Below, piece by piece: positions 4,402 to 5,000 of a stretch of DNA of 5,000 nt. Location of the stretch: contig JAMCRS010000235.1 in the NCBI GenBank assembly GCA_023380675.1, positions 1 through 5,000 on the forward strand, in the 5' to 3' direction. Position numbers and translations under genes: made by a program. The notes below the pieces were generated by a model. It searched no databases, was not told where the DNA came from, and saw only the letters and a program-made list of their open reading frames with translations. The DNA comes from Chloroflexota bacterium. GTDB lineage: Bacteria; Chloroflexota; Anaerolineae; UBA4142. Every line of letters begins with the position of its first letter. Position 1 is the stretch's first letter.

Positions 4402-5000
4402 ATGCATCTCCAGAATACACCGTACGTTTTTCCGCTCGCGGTCGTCGCCGTCATTTCCGGCGCGCTCGCGATCGTCGCGTGGCGGCGTCGCGCCGAGCGC
4501 GTTGCGATCCCGTTTGGTCTGCTCAACCTCGCCGTGTGCGAATGGTCGATCGGCTACCTCCTCGAGCTTTCTTCCGCCGATCTCGCCATGCAGATCACGT
4601 GGGCCAAGCTGGAGTACCTGGGCATCGCCGTGCTCCCGCTGTCGTGGGCGCTTTTTGCGCTCTTATACGCTCGACGGGAGCGTTGGCTCAAACCGCGTGC
4701 GCTGTTACTCATGGCGCTCATTCCATCGATCACGGTTCTGCTCGCCCTGACCAACGAGCGGCACGGCCTGATCTGGAGCCGAGTTGCCGCGCGTTCGGTG
4801 GGGACGCTTTCCGTTTTCTCGCCTTCCTACGGACCCTGGTTTTGGGTTCAAGCGGCATACTCGTACGGCCTCATCCTGGTAGGGACCGCGCTGTGCCTCC
4901 GCACGGCCTTTCGCTCGCCCCGCCTTTATCGCGGACAGGCGGCCATTCTCGCCATTAGCGCGATCGCGCCGCTGGCGGGGAACGTACTCTACCTGACCCG
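4402..5000 (+). CDS. Sensor histidine kinase, HisKA_7TM N-terminal region (partial)
   Basis: The open frame runs off the right edge after 199 complete codons. The start ATG at 4402 has GAGGG (4392-4396) 5 nt upstream. The translation is strongly hydrophobic with six predicted membrane segments near residues 8-27, 36-56, 73-90, 99-116, 146-168 and 179-198, separated by short basic loops (WRRRAER, ARRERWLKPR, FRSPRLYRG). Motifs typical of the histidine-kinase N-terminal 7TM region are visible: WAKLEYLGIAVLPLSWALFA (67-86), TNERHGLIW (117-125) and FSPSYGPWFWV (139-149). Family knowledge: this seven-helix region senses an unknown, probably membrane-associated or small-molecule signal and is normally followed by PAS/GAF and kinase domains or by a GGDEF domain. 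Those parts lie outside the window, so kinase output is inferred. Two overlapping open frames in this stretch (from 4232 and 4284) are Arg/Ala-rich shadows. Confidence 0.8.
   Translation, partial: MHLQNTPYVFPLAVVAVISGALAIVAWRRRAERVAIPFGLLNLAVCEWSIGYLLELSSADLAMQITWAKLEYLGIAVLPLSWALFALLYARRERWLKPRALLLMALIPSITVLLALTNERHGLIWSRVAARSVGTLSVFSPSYGPWFWVQAAYSYGLILVGTALCLRTAFRSPRLYRGQAAILAISAIAPLAGNVLYLT

Noticed and set aside
1..5000. CRISPR arrays, transposases, insertion-sequence ends, tRNA or rRNA genes
   Set aside because: I read the window for regularly spaced repeats, terminal inverted repeats with target duplications, and conserved RNA motifs, and found none.

Overview
This is a GC-rich bacterial window with tightly packed plus-strand genes, a decayed minus-strand gene and a gene running off the right edge. 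The three central proteins resemble sets I recall from Chloroflexota genomes, and the sensor-kinase architectures (dCache plus HisKA_3; 7TM N-terminus) are common there. Chloroflexota is therefore my best guess. This rests on memory of the families, not on a database search.

Layout: positions 1-142 hold GC-rich, hairpin-prone sequence. 143-559 encodes a small stand-alone protein with the outline of a response-regulator receiver domain but without the phosphoacceptor aspartate. A good sigma70-type promoter (572-599) then starts a compact three-gene operon: a calcineurin-like metallophosphoesterase (670-1329), a ParB/Srx-like domain protein (1307-2269, overlapping the first gene by 23 nt) and a SLOG/LOG-family nucleotide-binding protein (2274-2834, 4 nt downstream). 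The promoter carries an inverted repeat over its -35 box, and the leader has a 9-bp stem-loop just before the likely start codon.

Facing the operon on the minus strand is a broken dCache/HisKA_3 sensor histidine kinase (about 4102 down to 2796). Its sensor, membrane segment, H-box, N-box and G-boxes can all be read, but only by crossing two in-frame stops and two frameshifts. Its N-terminus is missing and its HAMP region appears to be gone. After an intergenic leader of about 300 bp with a candidate extended -10 promoter, a second sensor kinase begins at 4402: the 7TM N-terminal region of a HisKA_7TM-type protein, cut by the window edge.

Functionally the window pairs signalling genes (degenerate receiver, dead kinase, 7TM kinase) with an uncharacterised operon that combines a predicted phosphoesterase, a ParB-fold protein and a SLOG protein. 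All three folds are associated with nucleotides or phosphoesters, so a nucleotide-related role is a reasonable but untested inference. That operon is the most interesting item here.
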